In this document: piece after piece, positions 46,891 through 58,875 of the stretch
How the letters are laid out: every line of letters starts with the position of its first letter
How positions within the stretch are numbered: the first letter of the stretch is position 1
From: Astrocystis sublimbata
Taxonomy: Eukaryota > Ascomycota > Sordariomycetes > Xylariales > Xylariaceae
Assembly: GCA_022453515.1 (NCBI GenBank)
Contig: JAJNNY010000012.1
Location: 496,001 to 560,000 of the forward strand
Direction of reading: 5' to 3'
DNA: 64,000 nucleotides
Translations under genes and position numbers: made by a program
The notes under the pieces: generated by a model
Told to the model about the DNA's origin: nothing
The model's database searches: none
What the model saw: the letters and a program-made list of their open reading frames with translations, nothing else

Positions 46891-46911
46891 GACAGATCTT
46901 GTTCGGTCACA

Positions 46912-48889
46912 ATGTCCGCCAAGTCGATTTCTGAGGCCGACGGCAAGGCCATCATCAACTACCACTTGACTCGCGCGCCAGTGATCAAGCCCAGCCCGCT
47001 GCCCACACCGAAGCACAACGCTCCTCCCAGGCTAGCCTCGCTGTACTTCCCCGAGGACGCTGATGTCAACGCCATCCTCGACCAGGCTGAGGTCACCTAC
47101 CCTTGGCTGCTCCAGAGCGGTTCCAAGTTCGTGGCTAAGCCCGACCAACTGATCAAGAGGCGAGGCAAGAGCGGCCTTCTTGCTCTGAACAAGAGCTGGC
47201 CCGAGGCCAAGGAATGGATTGCCCAGCGGGCTGGCAAGGCGCAAAAGGTTGAGCACACCGAGGGTGTCCTCCGACAATTCCTTGTCGAGCCCTTCGTGCC
47301 TCACCCCGAAGGCACCGAGTATTACATCAATATCAACTCCGTTCGAGATGTAAGTCATTCCAGAACCCACGTTTCGGTAATGCTTCTTTTTTGGCGCGCT
47401 CGAAGCGCCTGGCGCCGAGAGGCAGCTTCCATCTTGGCCTGCAGATGCAAGTGCGTGGCTCCTGCAGAGCGCATAACGAAGTCAAGTCGGTGGAAGATGG
47501 TTTGCTCTGGGTAGTGTCTGGAAGCAATTGAAGTCAGAAACAAGTGTTTTTGGTTTGGTGCTAAATAATTCTGTGCTCATTCGCCGAAACCTTTGAAATA
47601 CGTTCAGCCGAAATTCAGACTACGGGCGAGCGGAGGCTAAACCACTTGCATTCGGGCTGGCACCCACATCACTACCCTCAACCATTGACCCGATTACCAA
47701 CCTAATCCAGACCTTCACGCCGTTGTGTCGCCTCGTATATGTCACGTGTCTTCGCTATCTGATATCTAATGCTGATCGTCGTGCTCATAGGGTGACTGGA
47801 TCCTATTCACCCACGAGGGTGGTGTCGACGTCGGTGATGTCGATGCTAAGGCTGAGAAGCTTCTTATCCCCGTTGACCTGTCTGAATATCCGTCAAATGA
47901 GGAGATCGCCAGCACATTGCTGGGGAAGGTCCCCAAGGGCGTGCACAATGTCCTAGTCGACTTCATTACCCGCCTGTACGCTGGTGAGTAATTGTCTTTC
48001 CGCTGCAGGGTGACGTGCTCATTTTTTTATACATCGACTGACATACCTACTTCTAGTCTATGTCGACTGCCAGTTCACATATCTTGAGATCAACCCTTTG
48101 GTGGTTGTCCCTAACGAGGATGCGACCTCGGCAGATGTTCATTTCCTTGACTTGGCGGCCAAGCTAGATCAGACCGCTGATTTCGAATGTGGTGCGAAAT
48201 GGGCGATTGCCCGTTCCCCGGCCAACTTGGGCCTCGCTGCTGTCTCGTCTGCCGGCGACAAGGTCAGCGTTGACGCCGGCCCTCCGATGGAGTTCCCCGC
48301 TCCTTTTGGTCGTGAATTGACCAAGGAAGAAGCCTACATTGCTGAGATGGACGCCAAGACCGGTGCTTCGCTGAAGCTGACCGTCCTCAACCCAAGCGGT
48401 CGTATTTGGACACTAGTTGCTGGTGGTGGTGCCTCGGTCGTGTATGCTGATGCCATTGCTTCGGCTGGTTTCGCTGATGATCTTGCCAACTATGGCGAGT
48501 ACTCCGGTGCGCCCACCGAGTCGCAGACATACTACTACGCACGAACCGTTCTCGACCTCATGCTGCGCGCCCCCACGTCACCTCAGGGCAAGGTCCTTTT
48601 CATTGGAGGTGGTATTGCCAACTTCACCAACGTTGCGTCTACTTTCAAGGGTGTCATCCGTGCTCTTCGCGAGTACGCCAAGCAACTAAACGAGCACCAC
48701 GTGCAAGTCTGGGTACGACGTGCTGGACCCAATTGGCAAGAAGGCCTGAAGAACATGAAAGCCGCCACTCAGGAACTCGGCATAGATGCCCACGTTTTTG
48801 GCCCAGATATGCACGTGTCGGGTATTGTACCTTTGGCACTCGTACCTGGCCGCCTCGAGCAGAACACCGTCCAAGAGTTCCAAGGTTAA
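46912..48889 (+). CDS. acl2: ATP-citrate lyase subunit 2 (ATP-grasp/CoA-ligase beta-like)
   Basis: Three exons splice in phase: 46912-47349, 47791-47983 and 48057-48889, giving 487 residues. The N-terminal ATP-grasp part has [20 protein letters not shown] and [15 protein letters not shown], then [30 protein letters not shown] and [14 protein letters not shown] follow across the introns. The citrate-binding part has [36 protein letters not shown] and [20 protein letters not shown]. It pairs with acl1, whose gene is divergent and about 3.7 kb away. The first intron (441 nt) is long for this window. Intact, with strong fungal codon bias. Confidence 0.95.
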
Positions 48890-49470
48890 GCCTCCCTTTA
48901 GATTAATAATACAACCCCTAAGAGACAATAGCCTATACGAGCAGGTGATTTACAGTGGCTATATCCGTTAGATGTGGCGGCTACTAATTGTGGCAATGTA
49001 CGTTGGGGGCAGATATACAGGTAGATGTGACAATTCTACAAGCTGTATCTTTGCCGGAAAGGCATTATATTATAGACATGCTCCCGAAATAAAAGCATCT
49101 TATATCAACATATGAGGAGAACCTGACCTTGGACGAACAGTAGACATGCGCTCGGTCGTCCGGCTTCGTCTACATGGCGAGTCAGGGTTTGATATTAAGT
49201 AAGACGAGATGGGGTAATAACTAATATGTGATCGTACTACACCCGGCGAAAATACAATGTCTCGGGCTCGATTGATGGGACTCATTCGCCATCGGTGTAA
49301 TTGACAAGCTTGATCCCCCCGTCAATGCTCTGGCGGCGATTGAACACATCTCGGGCTAATCACAGTTTAATCAAAGTACCAGCCAACCAATCAACCTCAT
49401 CATAGATATCATCTATCATCAGTTCCCTACATAACAATGAGAAAGAGTACTATCTGAGAAAGTTGGGCAT
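48890..49470. other. intergenic, converging 3' ends
   Basis: AT-rich 3' flanks of acl2 and the beta-lactamase-like gene. No gene seen. Confidence 0.55.
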
Positions 49471-50989
49471 TCATTGTTTGAGCATGGAGAATGCCGCCCT
49501 TTCGAATTTGGTTCCAAGTTCAACACAGATGGGATCGGCCCATGGCTTCACTATGTGGATAGAAACATATATGTCAGGCCACTCAAAAATCAGATGAAGG
49601 GAGTTTTATACTTACAGTGAAAGGCCCAGATAGAACACAGCCCAGCCTTTTCATCGATTTGCTAATGACAAGAGTTAGTAACTTATAGTACCCAAAGGGA
49701 CCAAAGAGAGATAGGACCACATACCCAGATGATATTCGGAAGGCCACTCCACGAAAGATTGCCCTCCCGTCGCCAGCGATCTCCGTCACAATCCTCCAGG
49801 GCCAGCATCGCCCCGACACTGTGCGAATGCTTGACTTCAGCCGGCACGGGCACCCCCATCACGAAAGCCTTGAACTTCTCACAGTAGGCGTCCATCCCCT
49901 TCTCCGCCTCGGAACTGAGGACTCGCTGGAACAGGGTGTCCCGCGACTCCGGTTTCAGCAACTTTCCGTCATTGGTGAGGATGCTCCAGAGGACCTTCAT
50001 GTACGCGTCCGGCGTCGTGTAGATGCCCTGGCCGCCGTGCGGCTGGATGTCCTTGTGCCAGTAGTTCTCGTCGCGGTAGCGCAGCTGCTGCGTCCCTGCA
50101 CGCTCGGACGACGTGGCGAAGTCGCCTTGGCTCCGGAAGGTCATGTCGCCGCGGCGCGCCTGCATCGCGGGATGCTTCTGCAGCTCGAAGGTCATGTTGT
50201 CGGCGCCGATGCCGAGGGGCTCCACGATGTACTTCTGGAGATACGCCTCGGTGGACATGCCGCTGGCCCGCTCGACGAGGCGCGAGCACCAATCCAAACC
50301 GGGACCGTAGGCCCAGCTCGTGCCCGGGTCGAAGAGCAGGGGAAACTTGAAGTTCTGGTCGAGGTTGTCGTAGTCCTGTTCCAGGGCGAGACCCTGCCAT
50401 TTGCGATACTGGTGCAGCAAGGGGAATGTAAGAGGGTAGCACAGGCCAGAACTATGAGACACCAAGTGTCTATATGATTTTTCTCATGTGGTCAGCCATA
50501 TTGTACTTTGTGTAAAGAATCTCGGGTTGAAGAAAGCGTACTTCAGCAGAACAGGAGATTTGGGCTCTCGCTCAATCGGATTGCCTGCCTCGTCGAACCC
50601 CGTGAGAACTTTCAAGCCCGCAACTTCGGGAAGAAGTCTTTCGAGGGTCTCGTCGTAACTAGCGAGACCCCTCTCAACCAGTTGGAGAACCATGATGGAG
50701 GTGAGGAGCTTGGAGCATGATGCGACGCGCATGGGCGTGTCCGACGTCATGGGAGGCCGTTTTGCAGGATCCTCTTCGCGCAGGCTTCGTACGCCATAGC
50801 TTCGGGAAATGTCTACCTTGCCTTTTATAAATGGGTTAGCTTATGATCTTGGATGAGGTATGTAGCTATGTGCGAGCAAGTGAGGGGTTAGTCATATTGC
50901 CTACCAGTGACATCCTTGGCGATCAGAACGGCTCCATGAATCCGACCGTCCGCGACGGCTTCGTGGAAAGTCTTGTCAATTTGCTCCAT
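49471..50989 (-). CDS. beta-lactamase/transesterase-like serine hydrolase
   Basis: Five exons fit in phase: 50989-50905, 50821-50542, 50469-49725, 49661-49616 and 49550-49471, giving 411 residues. Start MEQIDKTFHEAVADGRIHGA matches the usual N-terminal helix. The active-site SxxK is in RVASCSKLLTSIMV (Ser-Cys-Ser-Lys). The HxSxGL element HLVSHSSGLCYPLTF follows, and the Tyr motif is in GTSWAYGPGLDWCSRLVERA. The C-terminus includes HGGQGIYTTPDAYMK and NLSWSGLPNIIW, joined by a 46-nt exon to the last exon. By family these are class-C-like esterases or transesterases (for example LovD); many lie in secondary-metabolite clusters. No signal peptide, so intracellular. Substrate unknown. Confidence 0.85.
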
Positions 50990-51804
50990 TATCGCAATGT
51001 TCTAGCTATGTGCAGCAGAGGATCTATTCAGGCTGAGGTCAATGTCTCAATGAGTAATAGCGAGGTTGTAACTTGGTAGAGCAGTATTCGTGATAGTCGC
51101 ACACCTACGTCGTCTGTGGAGATGCAGTATGAACTATACTAATGAGTCATCTGGAGAAGTATTCTGTGATATGTTTTGGCAGTCAATACTAAGTCTCAAT
51201 CATACCTGCAGCAAGTGTGGTGAACCCGATCTTTATAAGGCCGTTGGTGTCCACTCGGTCCGCAAATTCCGCAAATTGGCGGAGATCCCCATTGTGACTG
51301 TTGGTAATATTGTACCCCTAACGTGACCCCTTCAAGACATTCTTATGTACCTAGGTAGACATGGAACTCCCAAGTAGTTGCTATTGGGCAGGTCAGATTT
51401 TTCTTTCCGTTCAAATAGGTTTTTTCGTCCAGAAAAACATACCTTAGGCACTTCACAATTGTAAGTTGTAACCAACCAAGGCAGATAGTCCAAACACATT
51501 ACATACTTCTTCCCCCTTCGTCTATTCTCAGATCTTGCTGGTTATGGGGGTTGGTGCATGAGTCGTACGAGAGTAATCGGCTCAGTCTCAGTTCTTATTA
51601 CATTTATTAGTGTTATCGTTGTTGTGTTATCCCCCTTCAGATACACAAGATTCTGCCGATAGAACATTCAGCATGTAAATAGTACAATCATGAAGGACCC
51701 TATATAATGGAAAGCTATATCAACTGCTTGTATTCCCCGGCGTAGTTTATTTCGCATCATGGACGCTCGCTTCTAGTTTCTCATCCCAGCTGCTACTCTT
51801 CGAC
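50990..51804. other. intergenic
   Basis: AT-rich region between the hydrolase start and the 3' end of the NLR gene. No gene seen. Confidence 0.5.
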
Positions 51805-54800
51805 TTAGGTTACTGTATCCTGCAAAGATATCAACAACGCCTCAAGTCGCTGGCCAAGTGGATGATCCCTTGTAATCCTCAGATCTGCTTTTTGAAGTCC
51901 GAGACGGCAGTTCTCAAGGGCGTTGGAAGTATCCCCTTTAACCACATATAAATCTGCTAGTTTCAACCTCACAAACACGCCGTCTGGGTGGGCAAGACCA
52001 CGAGAAGTTTCGATGGACTCGACTGTCTCGACAAGGAGCTTCTCTGCTTCTGCAATCCTACCTTGCCGAGAATATACACGAGCAAGCTCACCACGCCCCA
52101 TCAACACGCCCAGCTGCGTCTTACTGAGGCTTCTCTCCCCAGCTTCAACGCCCCAGACAAGCATCGCTTCTGCTTCATTCAGACGTCCCAGCTTGACATA
52201 TATCTTGGCTAAGTAACAAAGGGCCCAGAGTGTCCAGGGATGCTCTTTTCCTAATTGCTGTTGCCGCTGTTTGTGAACGGTGCTCATCAGCACGCTGGCT
52301 TCGTCTGTCTCACCAAGGTCTAGAATTGCCATTGCGAGATTGCTTTTCGTCGTCAGTGTGTCCAAGTGTGTGTCTCCCAATGACTCTTGTCTAGCGGCTA
52401 GAACTTCACGATGTGCTTCGGCGCTCTCTTTGAATCTATGCCATGATCCTAGGGTGACCCCTAGATTATCCAATGCTCCTAATGTAAGAGCATGCGTTTT
52501 GCCGAGCTTAGCCTTCGCCAACTGCACTGCAACCTCTTGAATATCGAGCGCTTCTTTGTATTGGCCATGTAGCCAGTACGATTTGCCTAGATGATCCATA
52601 GCTTGTAGCGTATGTTCATGATCGAGCCCATATAGCCGCTTCCTTGTGTCGACGACTTGCCGTTGCAGATCAATAGCTTCCTCTAGCCTTCCAAGTCCCC
52701 AAAGAACTCCTGCTAGTCCTAGCATAGCTGCCAAAGACTTTTCGTGCTCGTGTCCTAGTAGCCGTAGGAGACTGTCCTTGACCATCTGTAAACGACCAGC
52801 TGCTTCGCCGAACCGCCCACAGGTAGCGAGTATGTATCCACACTTTGCAGAATGCAAGACTTGTTCGCGGACAATGAGTAAGAGGGTAGGTTGAAATATC
52901 TTGGCAATCTGAAGACGAGTATCGCCTAAAGCGAGTGACATGGGTAGTTCGTGCTCTTGCAGGCTGGAGTCGACATGAGGTAAGATGTCTCTGTAGAAGT
53001 CGCCGTCTTCTTCAGGGTTGCTTTCCGGTGGCAAGAGAATGGATTCCATCAAAATGGTGAACGCGATGGAAGCCCAGACCTTTCGCTCGGATGTCGACAA
53101 CGAATCTCGAGCCCATGCATGTACCAAGGGATGCATTGAGTAGGTGCGGTCTCTTTCGTCGTAATTAATCAGTGATAACGACTGCAACTCTCCAATCGCT
53201 TTCGTGATCCGATATTTATCAAGTTGATCATGATCGCCTTTGAGGAAGTCTGGTAATATCTTAGGTGGCTCCAAGCGATCTGTGATGGCCCGTAAAAGTC
53301 TGGTATTGAACGACTCATCGGCGGCTGGTTTTGTTGTCTTGGCCCGATTAAGTACTGCCCTGATAAATATTTCCATAGGTATATGTTCGAAGTGATAGAA
53401 AGCAATAATCTTCAATAGGTCAGATGCATCCTGGGCCTTCCTGTTATTCTCCCTGAGTAACAAATCGAGAGAGACGTCGAAGGTAGAATATACCGCTCTC
53501 ACCATGTCAGCCTCCGCGACCGCTTCTTTGGATGCTGACGATTTCCGGCGTTGTAGCATGCTTCGAGACGAGGAATGCAGGTTGAGGTAGTCCCCCAGCT
53601 CGCATATTCGTCGGTAAATACAGTTACCTGCATGAATGAGGGCAAGCGCCAGATAGCCCAAAGTCTTTGCGATGGTTTTACCGGCGTCTATGGTAGGCAG
53701 GTCCCACGGCCTCTGTATATCAGCTTTGATGAACAACAGTTGAACAGCTTCATTTTCCTGTAGTCCTTTCAGCTCAAGTGAGCCCAAAGACCCTGCTTGT
53801 CGAAAGTCGGGGTTTCTGGTAGTGACCAAAATATGTGCCCGAATGCCGGGTGAGAATAGGTCCTGCAGATCCAGGCTCGGATCATCTGCATTATCCACGA
53901 TCAGAAGCCATGTGCCATCGAGCTGTGATAGGTAGTGTCGCCCTGCGCTCTCTGTGCCTTCCAGTCCTCCAATCTTCGCTATTTTACAAAATGAGTCTCT
54001 TATTGTCTCATGGGATGCAGCATGGATAGTGAAAACACCGGAGTAGCTGTCGATCGTTAATTGAGTTAATTATAAGTGACAATGAGAAGTGCATACTCAG
54101 CTTGGTGATCTTCGGCGAACTTTGAACATAACTGTGTCTTTCCTGAGCCTCCCATACCGAAGATGATGAAGGTTTTACGCCTCGGTACAGGGACGATTTA
54201 TTCTGCATGCACAAGGAGAGCGTCGCAAAGCGATTGCAGCATGTCCTCGCGGCCGATAAAATGTGGCGTTGCATTTCTGCATTAGATGGCAGATTAATAT
54301 ACGCCGCGTAGAGGCAGAATCATACTCTGGGATAGTGTCGTGCAGGCATCTGTGTACGCGTACGGCGTTGAATAGCAGGGATTTTGCCAAGTTTGCAAAT
54401 ATAACCTTCAGGGATACGTACTGCGGAGGATAGAAGTGAGAGGGTGTCACCTGCTGAGCTCCTATCCTGTTCAAGAAAAAGGAACCTTTAGTGTGGAGGT
54501 CGAAAGCAAGCCCCCCGAGTCCATAGTCCTCATTTGATTGAATCTTTTGCAACGAGGGAATAGCTTGAGACCACCGATTTGATATAATCCGCGGAGCGTC
54601 TTGGCGATACCTCAGTATAGCTTCAGCCATTGTCCGAAACCCAGACATAGTTTCGGTATTGAACTTGGTCATTTGAAAATGCGTAGCATGTATCCCAGCC
54701 TTTTCAGTATTGTCTATGTCAATCACAGCAGACGATGGGTCGACGATGTAGTCATAGCGATCGCCAACGACTGTGCGTAGTTCTTCCCAGAAGAAGAACA

Positions 54801-55485
54801 TGTGAAATTGCTTCATGATAGGATTGAACTCTGCAGTTATGGACTGGAAGGGGATGTTGTCTTCGCTGGTTGAGCGAGACAGCCGGTCTCCAGAGAGGAC
54901 CTTGGACTGCCACGAAGCGTTGGGCAACTTCTCGAGTGCCTGCCAGCTCGATCTCTTGGTGGAATCATGCGGAGTTCCGAGGAACAAGATGGCGAAGGTG
55001 GAAACGAATTGGTCCCAGAGATGACCGACCTTAGCCGCGGTTCTCGTCGAGGAATATACAAGACTTTTCTTTACCACAATGCCCCCAATGCCGTGACACA
55101 CAAAGATGATGGGTCTTTTCAGCATATCAGAAAGTTTCCTGTCAGCGTAAAGCTCCTGAACGAGGCACTCTGCACTCCTCTGAATGGTAGTTGAAGCGCG
55201 GTTCGTGAGAAAGAGAGTGGGCGACGCATCGTATCCGTAGGTCAGCACCCGCGCAGCTTTCACGTGTTTGGGAAGAAGGTCACGAAGCCAATTAACCCCC
55301 GTAGTAGAGTCGGTCCAGGCTTCAATTGAATCCCCACCCAAACCGTGAACGGCAACTATGCTATATGGATCATCAGATGTGGGAACTGCCAGCTGAGCTG
55401 CTGCGTCACCTTACTCAACTTGTTCGTCTCCATTCGCGCTGTCAGTCACTTCCGCTTTGTTGAGCCAGATCACGCCCGGAGGCAT
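51805..55485 (-). CDS. NLR-type STAND protein (lipase-like head, NB-ARC, TPR), frame interrupted by one TAA
   Basis: Exons 55485-55415, 55360-54326, 54276-54097 and 54046-51805 splice in phase. Head (residues 24-300): alpha/beta-hydrolase-like, with VDIVAVHGLGGDSIEAW and RPIIFVCHGIGGIVVKKS; the usual CHSLGG serine is glycine here (about residue 114). Next come PHFIGREDMLQSLC, the P-loop FIIFGMGGSGKTQ and Walker B TWLLIVDNADD. The C-terminal half is a series of 42-residue kinesin-light-chain-type TPRs (LGHEHEKSLAAMLGLAGVLW, LGKEHPWTLWALCYLAKIY). An in-frame TAA at 54198-54200 (codon 395) lies 13 codons before the P-loop GMGGSGKT; no intron removes it. Fungal NLRs of this design act in nonself recognition and programmed cell death. 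Probably a recent pseudogene or a strain-variable allele. Confidence 0.75.
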
Positions 55486-56398
55486 TTTTCTAGAGTCAAG
55501 GCGATGTCGGATGGATGCTTCATTACATTACGGCGAAAACGAGTCTGGTTTGGCGGCACGATCAAGCATTGACACTGGAGATTGGCGGCACTTCGATGTC
55601 TTGTAGTCACAGATCATGAAGACCGGCTGGTGAGGTGAGTGCTCCCATGTCCGTCAGGAAGCATAGGTCTCGCCAGGTCTGGGCAGATGGCTTGGAAAAG
55701 CGCAGCTTGATTCGTGACATCAAAAGTCCCAAGTGAATACCTACCTAATGCGTACATGTACTGATGTGCAGGGCTCACTTCCGAGGTACATACAGCCCCT
55801 GTCCGTTGAGCGCCTCGCCGTTCATCAGGACAAAGTATTTGCTTTGAGGGGGAAAAGGAAGTATTCAACGTGCAAACAACCTCGTAATTATACCTAACGT
55901 ACTCTGTATAACCTATCAATGGCCTTGGAATAGGTTCAACTACATAATCACAGATGATAAACAGTATCTCAAGTTACTATATACATGTACCTGAAAGATT
56001 GACATGGTATGCACTTAGTGCTCTATACTTCACAGCCACTTGTATTTGTTGTTCGCACTACGTAGGTACGTATATGGGCCGTGTCCATTGATTGTTTCAC
56101 TGCTCCGCAATTGCTTTTTCTCGCGAGAAGGAATGATGCAGCTGAGTGCAACACAACCCACCCTGCACCACGACGGTCTCATTCAATGATTCTGATGCCA
56201 CCCAAGTAATTACATGGAGGTGACTCTAAGGCCCAATTAACGGCTACCTGCTACCTGGCGGGGTAGCGATAGTACTTAAATATCGATCAATTCAGGCTTG
56301 GTGGCTTGGTCTCGGTCAAGCACGAGCACTCCTATAAGAATCAACACACAGAATCCGTAATCGAACAATCCAATGTTACCCCATCCACCTACGAAATC
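55486..56398. other. divergent intergenic region
   Basis: Between the NLR start and the second P450 start. Short ORFs only. A P450 start at 56306 would use part of it. Confidence 0.5.
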
Positions 56399-58358
56399 AT
56401 GGCAGACTCGATGGCTGAACTCGATGTACAGGGTGGCTTTACACTCCATCTAGCCAGATCCCATCATCTGGGCGCCTGGGTCCTGCTGTGCTGTGCTGCT
56501 TACTTGATTGCTTTAGGCCGAAAATGGTATCAGGACAATCGGGTTCGTTTCTGTGCTCGCACTTGAGATCGATTTGACTGACGAGCTCCAGGCTGATCAT
56601 GAGCTGGCTCGCCGACACAATTGCCAATTGCCCCCTGAACTACCCAAACGTTGGCCGTTAGGAATCGACCGAATCAAGGAGCTGTGGGATTCAAATGCTG
56701 ACGGAAAGCTCCTCGCTTTCCTATGCTCCATTGCGAAAGACTATGAGCCTAGGAACATGCTATATCAATTTCTGCTTGTTGGCCCGCGAGCTTTTCACGT
56801 CCTGCACCCGAGCAACATTGAAGCCCTGATGTCGACCAATTTCAAAGGTATGGAAACCCTTCACTGTCTGGAATGGCTTTCAAAAATATTGAATGACATG
56901 GGAATTGACCTCGCCAATCAGATTATGGATTTGGGTGCCGTCCAGCTGTGTTTGCTCCTTTGCTAGGGAAGGGTATCTTCACACAGGAAGGTATTGCAGT
57001 AAGTCTCGACCATTGAACCCCCCAACCCCCCCCCCCCGCATTGTTTGTCAAACGCTGCCCCAACATCGAGTTTCTCATATGTAGAGAACAGACAGCGGTA
57101 ATTATCTGGTACGGGTAGTCATTGACACTAGCCAGTGGCGCCATTCTAGGGACCTGCTCAGAAAACAGTTCATTCGCACTCAATATCAGAATCTTGACCA
57201 CTTTCGTGAACATGTCGATAATCTTGTCGCTTGCATACCAACTCAAGGCCAAGTTGATCTCCAACCGCTTTTCTTCAATCTCACCTTGGACACTGCTACC
57301 GCTCTACTGTTTGGTCGTTCGGTCTATAGCCTGAGAGCAGGTATTGACCAGGAAGTCGCTAACCAAGAGTTTGCGGAATGCTTCAACAAAGCCCAAGAAG
57401 GCTTGGCTAAACGATTCCGCCTCGTCCCATTTCACAATCTCTATAACCCACCTGAATTTCGAAGAGCTTGTCAAACAGTGCACACATTTGTCGACAACTA
57501 TATAAAGGAGAGAAATCAGACTAAATCCCAGCACACCGAAGACCAAGCGACCTGGTTCTTAGATCAGATCATCGAAGGCTCAAGTGACCTCGCAGAGGTT
57601 CGTGACCAGCTTCTCAATGTTCTCTTAGCGGGTAGAGATACAACAGCTTGCTGCTTGTCCTGGACCTTGTAAGTCTCATTCTCATCAATACTGTCATTCT
57701 AGTCAGCTGACCCATTCACTGTAGTCGACTGCTCGTGCGACATCCCTATTGCCTGCAACGACTGAGAAGCGAAGTGAAATCTATAATGCAAGACTCGACG
57801 AATGCCACGCGCGAACAGATTCGGAACATGCCTTTCCTGGCATGTGTTGTGAAAGAATGTACGTTTTGGCCTTCCACCATCGCGAAACATACTGATGCAA
57901 ATTTTAAAGCTCTCCGTCTATATCCACCTGTGCCCCTGAATAATCGCGAGGCCATCCGATCTACTGTTCTACCGACTGGTGGAGACCCTGATGGGGACAG
58001 TCCAATACTGGTCCGAAAGGGGGAACTCGTAGTATTTTCACAATATGTCAACTCACGAAGAAAGAACTTGTATGGCCTCGATGCCGACGATTTTCGACCA
58101 GAAAGGTGGGAAACAGGAGAGCTCACAAACATTGGATGGGCTTTTTTCCCATTCAATGGCGGACCACGGCAGTGTTTGGGTGAGGATTTCGCACTTATGG
58201 AAGTATACTATACCACTGTCAAGCTTCTGCAAACGTTTCCTTGCATTGAACTCCCTACTGGCGAGGAAAATGAGCCTATCGGCACGGAGCGGCAGCGATT
58301 GAGTCTGGTGCTGGCGAGCGCAGATGGTTGCAAGATATCCACAGAAAACGCTTCCTAA
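56399..58358 (+). CDS. cytochrome P450, CYP52-like
   Basis: Six exons splice in phase: 56399-56542, 56592-56847, 56922-56998, 57136-57668, 57725-57858 and 57910-58358, giving 530 residues. The N-terminal membrane anchor is HHLGAWVLLCCAAYLIAL. Conserved parts in order: NMLYQFLLVGPRAFHVLHP, FAPLLGKGIFTQEGIA|WRHSR, I-helix AGRDTTACCLSWTF, KESLRLYPPVPLN (across an intron), DFRPERW and the haem loop FFPFNGGPRQCLGEDFALME. All key residues are present. By clan it would hydroxylate fatty acids, alkanes or a related hydrophobic chain at the ER. A longer start at 56306 is possible, but the ATG at 56399 is nearer the anchor. It is a paralogue-level relative of the P450 at 3.6 kb. Confidence 0.9.
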
Positions 58359-58875
58359 AAGCGTCAAGTACCATGAGTCAGTAATCAACTGATTATCGTA
58401 ACTTATGGGACTCGATTCGTACATTGCAAGCTATTGTATCAACCGAGCGCTGTGAATGATGTATTTTGTTGAAATCCCCTTATTTCGGTAGTGTACATAA
58501 GGCGGTGGCAGTAGGGGGGTAAGGCACAAGCTTTTGACAATATAACCCTGTTAGTACATTCAGAGAATCACTAGTCTTTTCGAGGCTGCGTTGTAGGTAG
58601 GTACATAAGAAGCTGGCCGAAGCATGAGGACCAGTATCATTATCAATGCAGAGCGACCCCAACTGGTATCACACTGCGCCACCAGCGCTACATAGACCTA
58701 TCAGTATGCCACATGTGACCCCTGAATTTGGGAAGCTGCAGGTGAGTTGTAGCTAAAACCAGGAAAGGATCGAGATTATTGATTTCCCCAGCCACCCTCT
58801 TTCCCACCAGTTCCATGATTCCATGGGCAACTACCAGGCCAGAGACAAACTTGAAACCTAATCCCATCTAATCTA
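58359..58875. other. intergenic
   Basis: Between the P450 and the lipase-like gene; contains a GTAGGTAGGTAC tract near 58593. No gene seen. Confidence 0.5.

Larger units (their letters stand above)
43208..46911. other. 3.7-kb divergent region between acl1 and acl2
   Basis: No gene recognised on either strand, so this is probably the shared regulatory region and leaders of the two lyase subunits. It holds a TAGG tract (44631), a CAC repeat (46525), a CA repeat (46871), and a likely 5' UTR intron of acl2. Part of it (45700-46150) is GC-rich with overlapping open frames that look accidental. Confidence 0.55.
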
